In this document: one piece after another, positions 25,075 through 37,175 of the stretch
Layout of the letters: every line of letters begins with the position of its first letter
Numbering within the stretch: the stretch's first letter is position 1
Assembly: GCA_026120185.1 (NCBI GenBank)
Contig: JANUWF010002356.1
Location: 558,001-622,000 of the forward strand
DNA length: 64,000 bases
Direction: 5' to 3'
Source of the DNA: Voacanga thouarsii
Taxonomy: Eukaryota > Streptophyta > Magnoliopsida > Gentianales > Apocynaceae
Notes under the pieces: model-generated
What the model was told of the DNA's origin: nothing
The model's database searches: none
Seen by the model: the letters and a program-made list of their open reading frames with translations, nothing else
Translations under genes and position numbers: made by a program

Positions 25075-26029
25075 GTAATATTTTTAAATTTGAATGAATT
25101 ACAGTTAATATTTTTAAGTTTTATTTAAAAATGATAATTGTGTTAATCCCCACTTATAATTATTTCATCAGTGTCAAGTTTTGCTTGGAAACGCCATCTA
25201 TAATTTAACTTATCATAATTAGACTTACAAAATTAATTAAAAATAGAAATAAAAAATATCCTTTTTTACATATATGATGTTTGAATTTATATTTAAAATT
25301 TGAAGATAAATAAAAATCTAAATTAATTTAATGGTACAATCCATCAAAATACAAAAATAAATAATAATACAATTTTAAATAAAAATACACAAAAATGAAG
25401 TTTTACAATAATTAAAATTATTTAGATTTTAACTTAGAAAAAATTAATAATACAAATTTATTTGGAATTTTTAATTTACTAGGGTTGTTTAGAAAAATTA
25501 AAACCCGAACTAACCCGACCGACCCAATCCAACCCAAATTTTGATTTTTTGGATTGATTTGGATTAAGAAAATTAAGAATCGATAATTTGGTTCGGGTTT
25601 TTTAAATTATATAATCCAACCCAATCCAACTCGAACCAATATAATTAATTAAATTTATTAAAACATTAAAAAATAAAATAAGACAACCCCTGAAATCTAA
25701 ATACCTTTTTAGATAAAATCACTTCAAGGTCACGAGCCTCTCTCTTTCTCTCTTTCTCACATTCGGTCGTTTCTGTTATTCTGCTGCTGTGCTACTGATC
25801 TGAGATCTCCAAATCCACCATCTTCTTGCTCTTCTACGGTGCTGCCTATGCAAAGAAAGTCTCCATCAAAACTAATTCAAGTCCATCTCTAAAGTTGATC
25901 AGTCCTTACTTCTTGATATATAAGAAAAATGTGTAATTGTATAAGTCAGCATTTTTGTCCTAAAAATACATTTGACTTATATTTTTTGTACTCTACATAT
26001 AAAAATTGAGTTTTCAAGGACTATCAATT
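25074..26029. other. Intergenic DNA with a CCCGAAC/CCAACCC repeat
   Basis: AT-rich. At 25487-25650 it holds a repeat with AAACCCGAAC-type words and their complement (GGTTCGGGTTTT), probably an old MITE. A CT-rich stretch at 25735-25780 could be an old promoter or 5' leader. No intact gene found. Confidence 0.4.
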
Positions 26030-26033
26030 CAAG

Positions 26034-26183
26034 ATACCAAAAAAGGTGTCTCAAAAATTTTTTACACAGAGAGTATCAAAGTAAGAAAAGGCCTTGAGAT
26101 CGCAGTAAGAACAACTGCTTCAAAGAACATTAAGATTGAAGTTCACAAGCTATTGGGTTTGACTTTGGGCAAAAATGCATGAG
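26034..26183 (+). pseudogene. Possible exon remnant of an unrecognised gene
   Basis: One frame reads KKGVSKIFYTESIKVRKG, then LEIAVRTTASKNIKIEVHK and LLGLTLGKNA, then a TGA, then GSVVIT. It is followed at once by a strong splice donor GTGAGT. The coding-like composition and donor suggest an exon, but the in-frame TGA points to a broken copy. The family was not recognised. Copia-2 lies 580 bp downstream and may have split the same locus. Confidence 0.3.
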
Positions 26184-26766
26184 GTAGTGTGGTCATCACG
26201 GTGAGTTTCTTAATGCCTATCTTGGTAATTTGATCGAGTATTGCATTTCTAATTTTGGTAGTAATTAGTTGGGAAATCGCTAATCGGGTTGTAGAGGGTA
26301 GTGAGAAAGTTAGAAAGTTGAGTTCAAAAGCTGCTTCTCTAAAAGCAAGTTCAATTTCATTGTAACCTCTTCTCGACAATTTTTTTTTTATTTAGTGGGA
26401 AAGTTAGAACAAATGAAATCACACATTCTCTTATTTTTTATCTTTTGATAAATGATCCACTGTTACACTACGGGGTTTAATTCACTTGTTTAACTTCTCT
26501 AATTTGGTAAAAGAAGTTTGAGCATAGAAGCTACTGTCAAATAGTATAATTGTATCATTGTATTTAACCTTCTTTTCTACTGATTGATAAGTTGGCCAAA
26601 TTGATTTTGTAATATTGTTAAGTTTGGGATTTTTACAACTGAAAATGAGTTAGTATAAGATGGATGATGATATTCTTATTGGTATTGTTTAATGTTATTC
26701 TGTCTGTTTATGAGCTTTTACAAAGAGTTCCATTTGATTTACAGATAATAAATAAAGTATTGAGAT

Positions 26767-27120
26767 TGTTATGAATTATTAGAATCTTTATTAATTAGTG
26801 GAGGCTCCACTAATTATGGATTTATGTGAATTATTATAGAAGATTTTTATGGATGTCCACCATTTAGTGGAGACACCACTGATTGAGATTAGTGGAAGAT
26901 GATGTATGCCATGATGTAATCCACTAATTAGAGCTCTATAAATAGAGCTATTCTCTAAGCTTGTAAGACACCATTATTTTGTGAAAGAAAGATTAGTGAA
27001 AGAAAGATTAGAGAAAATTGTGAGAGAAAAGAAAGAGAGAAATTCTTGTGCAAAATAGTTACAGTTTTATTAGTGTGTAGTGTGAAGATTTTATTCTAAC
27101 ACTACCCTAATTTTATAACA
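26767..27120 (+). repeat. 5' LTR of copia-2
   Basis: Starts TGTTATGAATT and ends TTTTATAACA. It carries a near-perfect palindrome (TTAATTAGTGGAG, one base, CTCCACTAATTA) and a TATA box embedded in another palindrome at 26931-26949. The sequence after the LTR is CGTTATCAGCACGAG, which is not the usual TGGTATCAGAGC primer site. Confidence 0.95.
26937..26944 (+). promoter_or_regulatory. TATA box of copia-2 5' LTR
   Basis: TATAAATA sits in the middle of the palindrome AGCTCTATAAATAGAGCT, at the place expected for the U3/R boundary. The same motif is kept in all four LTRs of this family, with one base changed in two of them. Confidence 0.75.
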
Positions 27121-27221
27121 CGTTATCAGCACGAGTCTCTACCGAGTACAAAAGCCGGAAGACTAAGCACGAGTTTACGCCGTTACCAAAGCCGGAAGAC
27201 AGTACGCATTTATTGATCTCT

Positions 27222-30200
27222 ATGGCTAACATCGCTAAACTCGAATTTGTAACCCTTGATATTTACGGAAAAAATTATATGTCATGGGTTCTCGATGCGA
27301 AATGCATCTAAATGTCGAAGGCCTTAGTGAAACTATTCAAGCAAATAATAGTGCATCTGCACAACACAAGGCTAAAACTTTGATTTTTATTCGTCGTCAT
27401 CTCGATGAAAATTTGAAAATGGAATATCTTACCGAAAAAGATCCATATGGCCTGTGGGTAAATTTAAAAGAAAGATTTGACCACCTGAATTTGACCACCT
27501 GAAGATGGTCGTACTACCTATTACACGGTATGAATGGTTGCACCTGAGGTTGCAAGATTTTAAAACCGTGAATGAATATAGCTCCGCAATGTATAAAATT
27601 ACATCTCAATTAAAATTATGCGGAGAAAAAGTGACTGATGAAGATATGTTGGAGAAGACATTCTCCACCTTTCATGCCTCGAATATTGTCCTGCAGACAA
27701 CAATATCGAGAAAAGGGGTATACAAAATAGACAGATTTAATTATCGCCCTCCTCATTGCGAGAGAAAAATAATGAGTTATTATTGAGAAATCATGAAGTC
27801 GGACCAATCGGCTCAACGAGCACTCCTGCAGTGAATGCTGTTGGCTCCAGTAGAAGCCATCGTTATAGTCGTGGTCGTGGCCATGGCCGTGACCGTGGTC
27901 GTGGTTATGGTCGTAGATACGCTCGATATTTTCCTTATCACAATTATAATCAAACTGTGAGAAATACTGGCCACCTGAAGTGGAACAGAAAAGATCAAAA
28001 GGGAAAAGAAAAAGAAATTGAAGAAAAGCATGATGATATATGTTATAGATGTGGCATGAAAGGTCATTGGTTACGAAACTGTCGTACGGCTAAGCATTTA
28101 GTTGAATTGTATCAAGCTTCATTGAAAAATAAAAATGTGGAAGCAAATTTTTCTCAACATCCAATAAATAATGTTGAGGATGATGATATTGATCCTGAAG
28201 ATCTTAATATCAATATTACCCATATGGATGTATCGGATTTTTTTGAACACCCAGACGGTAGGATAGACCATTTAATTGGTGATGGCGAGTGTCCGGAAGA
28301 ACTAAAGCCTCACCCTGATATTTTTGTATTTTCATTTTCATTCTATTCTAATAATATTTACGTTTACATATATATATTTGTGTTCAGATGGCTGTTGTTA
28401 ATGATGATGTATGCATTATTGATAGTGGAACTACACACACTATACTAAAAAATGATAAATATTTTTCTGATCTCAAAATGGGAGAAATAAATATTTATAC
28501 GATAAACGGTAGTGAAAATGTAATTGAGGGCTCCGGAAGAGCTAATATATTGTTGCCTAAAGGAACAACAATTATTATTGATAAGGCACTATTTTCCTCA
28601 AAATCCAGAAGAAAATTATTGAGTTTTAAAGATATCCGCATAAATGGGTATCATGTTGAAACAAATGAGAAAAATGGAATTGAGCATATTTTTATTACTC
28701 AAATGCATTTGGGTAAGGAATCGGTATTAGAAAAACTGCCGTCTTTTTCTACTGGTCTATATTTTGTAAAAATACGTACAATTAAAATTCATCATCTAGT
28801 AAAGTAGAAGTTTACTGATCCTATTACTTTTAGCATTTGGCATGACCGGTTGGATTATCCGGGATCTACCATGATGAGAAGAATCATTGAGAATACACAT
28901 GGTCATCCTTTAAAAAATAAAAGGATATTAACATCAGAAAAATTCGCATGTACTGCATGTTCCCTAGGAAAATTAATTGTTAAACCATCACCAGTAAAAG
29001 TAGGAGCTGAAAGTCCTACATTTCTCGAACGGATTCACGGAGATATTTGTGGACCGTTCAAATATTTTATGGTCTTAATTGATGCATCATCCCGATGGTC
29101 ACATGTATGTTTATTATCTACTCGCAACCTTGCGTTTGCGAGATTTCTTGCTCAAATAATTAAATTACGAGCACAATTTCCAGACCATCACATTAAAAAT
29201 ATCCGTTTGGATAATGCTGGTGAATTTTTATCACATGTTTTTTATGCATATTGCATGTCAATTGGGATTAATATTGAACATCCTGTAGCTCATGTTCACA
29301 CACAAAATGGTCTTGCTGAATCTTTGATTAAACGATTACAATTAATTGCTAGACCATTATTAATGAAAACAAATCTCCCAACATCTGCCTGGGGACATGC
29401 TATTCTACATGCCGCAACACTTGTACGTATAAGACCAGCCTAGTTATCATAAATTCCTCCTTTTGCAATTGGCTTTTGGGTCGAACCAAATATTGCTCAT
29501 TTAAGAATTTTTGGGTGTCTTGTATATATTCCAATTGCATCAAACCAACGTACAAATATGGGTCCTCAAAGAAGAAAGGGGATATACGTTGGATATAATT
29601 CTCCCTCTATTATCAGGTATGTTGAACCCACGACAGGAGATGTATTCACGACAAAATTTGTTGATTGTCATTTTGATGAATCATTATTCCCTAAATTAGG
29701 AGGAGAACCAAAACAGCATAAAAAGGATCTTGCTTGGACAACATCATTAAATTATCTTGATCCGCGCACAAGCGCATGTGAACTTGAAGTTCAAAAGATA
29801 ATTCATTTGCAAAACATTGCAAATCAAATGCCAGACGCTTTTGTTGACTCCAGAAGAGTTACAAAATCGCATATTCCGACTATAAATGCTCCTATTCGAA
29901 TTGAAGTTCCAGCAGAACAAAATATTATACCTATAGTTGCTTGAGTCAAAAACACGCCGAAGCGTGGCCGACCTCTTGGTTCTAAAGATAAAAATCCTCG
30001 AAAGAAAAGAGGATTAAATGATCCAGAAGATCATATTGAAGAAAAGAATGATAAAGACCAAGAGATAACCGATGACAAAGAACCGGAAGTTGATGAAAGT
30101 AACACTCGAAATTTCTATCAATTATACCACTTCGGTAGAAGTTGGAATCGGATAGAAACTGTTATTGATAATATATTTGCATACAATATATCTCTTGATG

Positions 30201-31859
30201 TTACACGGGATAATGATGATCCTGAACCAATATCGATTGATGAATGTCGGCATAGAAAAGATTGGTCGCAATGGAAAGATGCGATTCAATCGGAGTTAAA
30301 TGCAACGACAAAACGTGAAGTCTTCGGACTGCAGTCCGAACACCGGAAGGTGTAAAACCCGTTGGCTACAAATGGATATTTGTGCGAAAGCGCAATGAAA
30401 AGAGTGAAATCGTTCGATATAAAGCGCGATTAGTAGCCCAAGGTTTTTCACAAAGACCAGGTATTGATTATGATGAAACTTATTCTCCTGTTGTTGATGC
30501 TATTACACTCCGATATATTATCGGATTAGCGAGTACATGAAAAGATAGATATGCACCTATTAGATATTGTCATCTGCTTACTTGTATGGAAATTTAGAAA
30601 ATGATGTTTACATGAAAATCCCGAAGGATTTCATATGCCTGAAGCATATAAACATTATTCTCGTGAAAATTACTCCATCAAGTTGCGAAATCATTATATG
30701 ACCTGAAGCAATCAGGCGCATGTGGTTCACACGTCTTAGTGAATATTTATTGAAAGCGGGATTTAAAAATGACCAGGTATGTCCATGTGTTTTTATTAAG
30801 AAATTTGGTTCTAAATTTGTGATATTAGCTATATATGTTGATGATATTAATCTTATTGGAACTCCTGAAGAGCTCCAAGAAACAATTGATTATTTAAAAA
30901 GAGAATTCGAAATCAAGGATTTTGGTAAAACCAAATTTTGCCTTGGTTTACAAATTGAACATTTGGAGAGTGGAACATTTATTCATCAATCAACATATAC
31001 AGCAAAAGTGCTAAAAAGATTTTACATGGACAAAGCACATCCATTGAGTATTCCAATGATCGTCCGATCATTAAATGTGGATAAAGATCCTTTCCGACCT
31101 CAAGAAAATGATGAAGAACTCCTTGGTCCTGAAGTACCATGTCTCAGTGCAATTGGTGCATTGATGTATCTTGCTAATAATACATGACTTGATATTGCTT
31201 TTGCTGTCAATTTATTAGCAAGATTTAGTTCTTCACCAACACGACGACATTGGAATGGAATTAAACAAGTCATTCGATATCTCTAAGGTACAATTGATCT
31301 CGGATTATTTTATTCAAATAATACCAGTCCAACATTGATAGGTTATGCAGATGCTGGTTATTTATCTGATCCACATAAAGCACGTTCTCAAATGGGCTAT
31401 CTATTTACATGTGGAAATACTGCTATATCATGGCGTTCTACGAAACAATCTATAGCAGCTACTTCTTCAAATCATGCTGAAATTATAGCCATTCATGAAG
31501 CAAGTCGAGAATGTGTATGGCTAAAATCCATGATTCATTATATATCCGAGAAAGTTGTGGATTATCATCAATCAAAGGTATTCCAACTCCTCTTTATGAA
31601 GACAATGCAGCTTGCATAACTCAATTATGAGGAGGATATATTAAAGGAGATCGGACAAAACATATTTCACCAAAATTCTTCTTTACTCATGAACTCCAGA
31701 AGAAAGGTGAAATTGATGTGCTACAAATTCGGTCATGTGATAACCTCGCAGATATTTTTACGAAGACTTTACCGACTGCAACATTTGAAAAGTTGAGATA
31801 TAAAATCGATATGCGTAGGTTTAAAGATTTAAAGGAATTATCTCATCAGGGGGAGTAAT
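27222..31859 (+). pseudogene. copia-2 gag-pol polyprotein, broken by stops and frameshifts
   Basis: Starts MANIAKLEFVTLDIYGKNY at 27222. The Gag zinc knuckle CYRCGMKGHWLRNC lies near 28040-28080 and the protease motif CIIDSGTTH near 28410. The integrase core lies at 29035-29440, with HGDICGP, RLDNAGEF and NGLAESLIKR giving D, D and E. The RT has the intact active-site YVDD near 30835, and RNase H runs from about 31335 (GYADAGYLSDPHKARSQ) to the end near 31859. Damage includes a frameshift near 27290, a TAG at 28806, breaks at 30340-30720 and stops at about 31185 and 31285. Proteins could not be made full length from this copy. Confidence 0.93.
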
Positions 31860-31983
31860 AAACAGACATATAGAATAGTGTATTCTTTTTCCTTCACTAT
31901 ATTTTTTTTCCCACTGGGTTTTTATCTAGTAAGGTTTTAACGAGACATATTCTTTATGTAATGGATGGACATCCAATGGGGAG

Positions 31984-32337
31984 TGTTATGAATTATTGGA
32001 ATCTTTATTAATTAGTGGAGGCTCCACTAATTATGGATTTATGTGAATTATTATAGAAGATTTTTATGGATGTCCACCATTTAGTGGAGACACCACTAAT
32101 TGAGATTAGTGGAAGATGATGGATGCCATGATGTAATCCATTAATTAGAGCTCTATAAATAGGGCTATTCTCTAAGCTTGTAAGACACCATTATTTTGTG
32201 AAAGAAAGGTTAGTGAAAGAAAGATTAGAGAAAATTGTGAGAGAAAAGAAAGAGAGAAATTCTTGTGCAAAATAGTTAGAGTTTTATTAGTGTGTAGTGT
32301 GAAGATTTTATTCTAACACTACCCTAATTTTATAACA
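31984..32337 (+). repeat. 3' LTR of copia-2
   Basis: Same length as the 5' LTR with 7 differences by eye. Preceded by ATCCAATGGGGAG, the polypurine tract. Confidence 0.95.
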
Positions 32338-32342
32338 GAGAT

Positions 32343-33200
32343 TAATTTGTATCATTCTTTCTTAATTGTAATACTTGACTATATTTATTTATTATAGAAT
32401 TTTTAAATTCTTCATGCATTGAAGCACTTGAGGCATTTGGAGAAACAACTCTAGTTGTTGGTGATTGAAATTTGCCTTTCATGTCTAGGTTAATTATAAT
32501 AGTAGTCCAAGTAAATACCTACGAGGAATTTTCAATTTTCATCATTTTTTACTACATTTACTAATAGACTAATCTGTTTCTGCATGGGCATGCATTCATA
32601 TGCTTGATACTTTTCATATTACTTTTTATTGGTATCTCTCATATGCATATATTGTATATAAAATCAGAAGTATGTTTTAAGTGGGAAGTTAAAACTTTAC
32701 TTGATAAATTATGTATAAACTAATCAAACTAAATTAAACCAAATCAAATTAACTCAAACCGAATACAATTCAAACTGATATTTAAAAATTTAAATAGTTT
32801 GATTTGAATTTAAAATTTTAAATTAAAATATTTAAATTAGATTAAAAAATTTAAAAAATCGAACCAAATCAACACAGCCAATTGAGGCATGCTTTTTACC
32901 CATGAATAACTTCTTCCTGCGGGTCGATTTGCCTCGTGTGGTATATCAAATTCCGATCCCCGTTACAGTGCGGTATTAAAAAGCGAGCCTATTTTAGTCA
33001 AAATCCCTCTCCATCCTCCCCATCCCAGAAGGAAATTTGACGATAATGTAAATTTGTTTATTTATTTATTTTTGGGGCTGGGGTGTGGCCGTGTGGGGTA
33101 AGATTTTCCCACCCTACTCACGGGATTTTGCAACCAACGCTGACTTGCGCTTGGCCGCGTGACATTAACGCCCGCGCCACGAAATTCCGTCAGCGCTGAG
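32343..33200. other. Intergenic DNA and promoter of the DUF212 gene
   Basis: AT-rich sequence with an inverted AAATC/GATTT-type repeat at about 32715-32880, then more GC-balanced promoter and leader DNA from about 32880. No separate gene seen. Confidence 0.45.
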
Positions 33201-33375
33201 CATAAAAATTTAGAAACAGGGAAAGAGTCGTCAACCACCGTCGTCGCGCCGTCCTCCGCCGGATCGACATCCGACGACGCCGTTGTAGATCAGGAGCACT
33301 ACACGATCTTCTGAATCTGTTCTTACCTCGTCATATTGGCAAGCATTTCAAAAACTCTCTCGATCCGTTATTCGA

Positions 33376-36254
33376 ATGGACGAGGTGATGACGGGGGCTG
33401 ATGCGTCTTCAAGCTTACGGACCTACTCATCGCAATCCTCCCTTGCACCTTCAAATTTTCCGCTCGTTTCTGCTTTCCTTGCCTGTGCTATAGCTCAGTT
33501 TCTCAAGATCTTTACCCACTGGTATTTTTCTTTTAGATTCAATACGTTTGTCGTTCTGAAAAGTTTGTGTCTTTATTTTTTTTTTGGTGTTAATTGGCTT
33601 TAATAATGTATAATATTGATTAGGTCGGTTTTATTAGTCAGAAATTATTCTGATTTGGTGGGAAAGAACTGGTAAATTTTAGTTCATTGTTGCTAAATTT
33701 GGTAGCATTACATCTACAAAGAGGTTGGTTCGGTATGCCTCAAGATTGTTGCCTTTTAGTTGTTTTTGTTGTTGATGAATATGTGAACCTTTGTTGCCTC
33801 ACTGGCCCCAAGTCAGAGTGTTTGATGGCCGGATTCAGTAGCCTCGGGAGGATATGGTGATAGGGATTTTGGTTAGATGGTTTTTTGTGCAAATTCTGAT
33901 GATGACATTTGTTATTTAAGCAAGCATTTCGTCAAATTTACCAAGTATTCTCTTTCTATCTCTATCAATTGGGATTCAGTATTTTCTTTTAGTTACAGGA
34001 GAGACTGGCATTTATGGTATAGGTTTTACTTTGAAAAAGAGAGAACACTTTTGTGCGGGAAAATAGACACGACACAATTCGCTCAGTTTCCTGTTCAGAA
34101 ACATGTAAGGAAGATGTTATGATAGGTACTGGGATGGCAGGGCAACAGAGTGCAGTAATGAAGGGTATAAATGTGAGGAATGTGAAGTTGGATCATTTGA
34201 TATTTGGCATTAATTTTTGAGAGTTTCAGTGTTTAAAGAAATTTCTTTTGCTCTTCAAGAGTATTCTGAATTCACTGTCTACTGTTATGATCTCTTCTCA
34301 TCCTATTTCACGTCTTGTATTTCTTGCTTGATATTTCAATGAATCTCATAGTTTTGCAGGTTTAAGGAGAGGAAATGGGATTCAAGAAGACTACTTAGTT
34401 CTGGTGGAATGCCATCATCACATTCAGCCACTGTTACCGCTCTTGCTGTAGCAATTGGTATACAAGAAGGACCTGGAGGATCAGCATTTGCCATTGCAGT
34501 CATTTTGGCATGTGTTGTATGTAATTTTTAAACCAGGTTTTCTCCATTCTTTTGGATTGCCATGCTTGTTGACATATGTTTTCCACCCCTTATGGAAAGA
34601 TATAAATGGTGTGATCTCAAGTATCTAAGAAGGAACTCTATTAATTATTATTATTTCTTTTAAGGCATTCAAAAATATGTATTGACCACTGAAGCCAACC
34701 CAATGTCCTTCCACTATTCTCTAGAATTGATTTTGATTGCTAGTTTTTGAATAGCATGTTTTGCATTTTTCTCTTCCCTTCATATTTCCTTGATTGTTAC
34801 ATTCTTGCCACTCAGAACCTTGCATGCTTTCTAACTGTTTTAGAAAATGTTCGCAAACATTGTATGCTGAGAGTAGAGATTTCATTCTGAATTAATTTTA
34901 CATTTTTTTTTAGGTAATGTATGATGCTACTGGTGTTCGATTGCATGCTGGTCGACAGGCTGAAGTAAGATCTTGTTTTATAATAGCATAACATTATAGA
35001 TTATTAAATCTTGATTTTCTCCATTTCAGTATTAGCAGACACGGTTATTTTGCAAAAAGATGGACTTCTTTGAACTTCTCTTCAAATGTTTTTGGATGTC
35101 GTTAACCTGATTAGCCAGTGCCAGTCATGCTTATCTTCAATTGCAGGATGTGGCTTCTCTTGTTAATACCAGTTCCTCGAATGGCTTTTCTTATTTTATT
35201 TATAACATATGTCTAGCCATGCTTTTCTTATGATATATCTATTAACCACAGAATTTGTTTTGCTATTTTCCCAGTTATTGAACCAGATTGTGTGTGAATT
35301 GCCTCCTGAACATCCCGTAGCCAATGTTAGACCTCTTCGAGATTCACTCGGTCACACTCCTCTGCAGGTTCAATTATAACCATACTAATTATGTTTACAA
35401 ATTTCTTGCCATTTTATTCGTGTTTTTTGTTCGAATTTGTGTTTTGTGTATGCCAGTATGCTGGGAGCAGTGTTATACAACCTGAGCTCGCTATATTGGG
35501 CAGCAGCTCAGTTCATTGGGTTGTGTGAGCCAATGAAGCAACGAACTCTGTTTCTGGGCTGTTACTCTTGGTTCAATTTTTTATGCTGTATCGATGTTTT
35601 ATAGCCATTTCTGTTTACTGAATTTAAATCCTTTACATATGATGTTCTTTCTAGGCTTCTTTGTGATATTTTGTGCTTTTTGATTGCCTTAATGGTCTCT
35701 TTGGTATAGATATTTATATTTATTTCTGGCACAGTGTCAAATGACTTGGTGACTATTTTTTTCACTTTTGTACATACTGTACTATTCAATGTCATTGACA
35801 CAAGTGCATATGCTTTAGGTTTATTTTTCTTGTTAAGAATTGCTATCAGATAAGGAACTATTGTTTGGATATAGTTATTTCAGTATGTCTGGACTCCTGC
35901 AATAATATTATTTGGAAAGATCTTATTGTTAATACTATTTGGATGTTCTTTCAGACGCTTGCCTATCAAAATGACTTTCCCAGTATGCTAGCTGTTCTGT
36001 ATTCTTCAGAAAGTGAAGTTCTTTATCCAGTTTCTTTGTAACTTTGGTATTCCTCTCCATTTGTTTGATTGAGTTTACCGGATGTAATGTTGGGAATTTG
36101 GAGAGAAAATTATGAATTTGGCATTGTTCTTTCAATTTCCCGATTTCCTTTGATGTATCCTTACTGTCCTTTCATGGCGCAGGTTGTTGGTGGTGCCTTG
36201 CTTGGAGGTGTGGTTGCATATCTTACGAGTAGCTCTACTCACAGAATGATCTAG
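33376..36254 (+). CDS. DUF212 family protein (acid phosphatase / vanadium-haloperoxidase-related), 172 aa
   Basis: Small membrane protein of the DUF212 family found in plants and bacteria; its biochemical role is not established despite the haloperoxidase-related name. Exons 33376-33521, 34360-34516, 34914-34964, 35275-35367 and 36183-36254 join in frame (519 nt with the TAG). All introns are GT-AG. The N-terminal hydrophobic segment VSAFLACAIAQFLKIF is followed by the family signatures WDSRRLLSSGGMPSSHSATV, VMYDATGVRLHAGRQAE and LRDSLGHTPLQVVGGALLGG, and a C-terminal hydrophobic helix. The length is normal for the family. The start ATG is the first in frame after a GC-rich leader. No damage was seen, so this gene is probably functional. 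Confidence 0.93.
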
Positions 36255-37150
36255 CTGACCTTCAAAGCCAAGTACAAGTACACTTCTAAACTTTTTGAGG
36301 GTGGCAGGGGGTACACCTGGTGTTATACAAAGAAGAATGCAAGGAAAACATGAGAAGGAAGGTTCAAGTCCTGATCACTGGAAGATATGGTTGTATCCTT
36401 GGGAGATCTGGGATGATAGGGAGCGGTGTGGGGGGGGGGAGAGGAGTGAGTACAAGTGTTTATTAGTGAGCAATTTGTGTATAAATTTTATCAACTAGTA
36501 TTATGAATAATTTTTGTAACATATTTGATCAACAGATGAAGGAACGAGCTCAAGGCAGTTCCTCTCTTCTATACTTGTGATTGTGATACACATCATTTTT
36601 GCTTACTGTGGTTGATTTTAGAATTGATTTATTTTTGTGCTTCTTGTTGATTTTGCCTTCCTAAAATACAACAAACTTGTGATTTCTTATTTTTATTTGA
36701 AAAGCTATTAAATATTTATTTCATGTGAGAATAGTTCAAAATATTTTTTTTTCCCAACTTTTTTCTTTCCTTAACTATTTTATTTTATTTTATTTCATGT
36801 GAGAGGGTTTTTTGTTTTTTGCCCTCTTTTTTACATGAAATTACTTTATAAACCCAATGGTTGAAGAATTGTTCAACCACAACATTTTTGTTTTTTCTTT
36901 CATAGTTATTTTGCAATAAATATTCAACATATTGTGTTCCGAAGCCTCCTTAGGACCCTTTTGGTTTTTGGGTAAATGTGGGGACTCTTTTAAGAATTTC
37001 TATATTCCTATAGGCCAAGATAGTCATCGGTGGGGCCGCCAAATTTCCCGCCTAATACTGAAACGTCGGCGTTTGCTTCCGCTTCTGAAACTTTTCTCCT
37101 CCTCTGCAAATTCAGTTTCAAATCCGTCGTGCGGTTGCCAGAAACCTCAG
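36255..37150. other. 3' flank of the DUF212 gene and spacer
   Basis: Untranslated sequence with a poly-G run near 36430, then T-rich spacer. No further gene supported. Confidence 0.5.
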
Positions 37151-37175
37151 AAATCTTCCCCACGACTTTCCAATG

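Larger units (their letters stand above)
26767..32337 (+). mobile_element. Ty1/copia LTR retrotransposon (copia-2)
   Basis: Full-length element of 5571 bp: LTRs 26767-27120 and 31984-32337 (354 bp each), TSD GAGAT on both sides (26762-26766 and 32338-32342), gag-pol between them, and a GGGGAG purine tract directly before the 3' LTR. The LTRs differ at 7 positions by eye (about 98 percent identity), so insertion is fairly recent. The coding region already has several frameshifts and stops. Copia-3 at 43905-49179 is from the same family but at a separate site with its own TSD. Confidence 0.96.
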
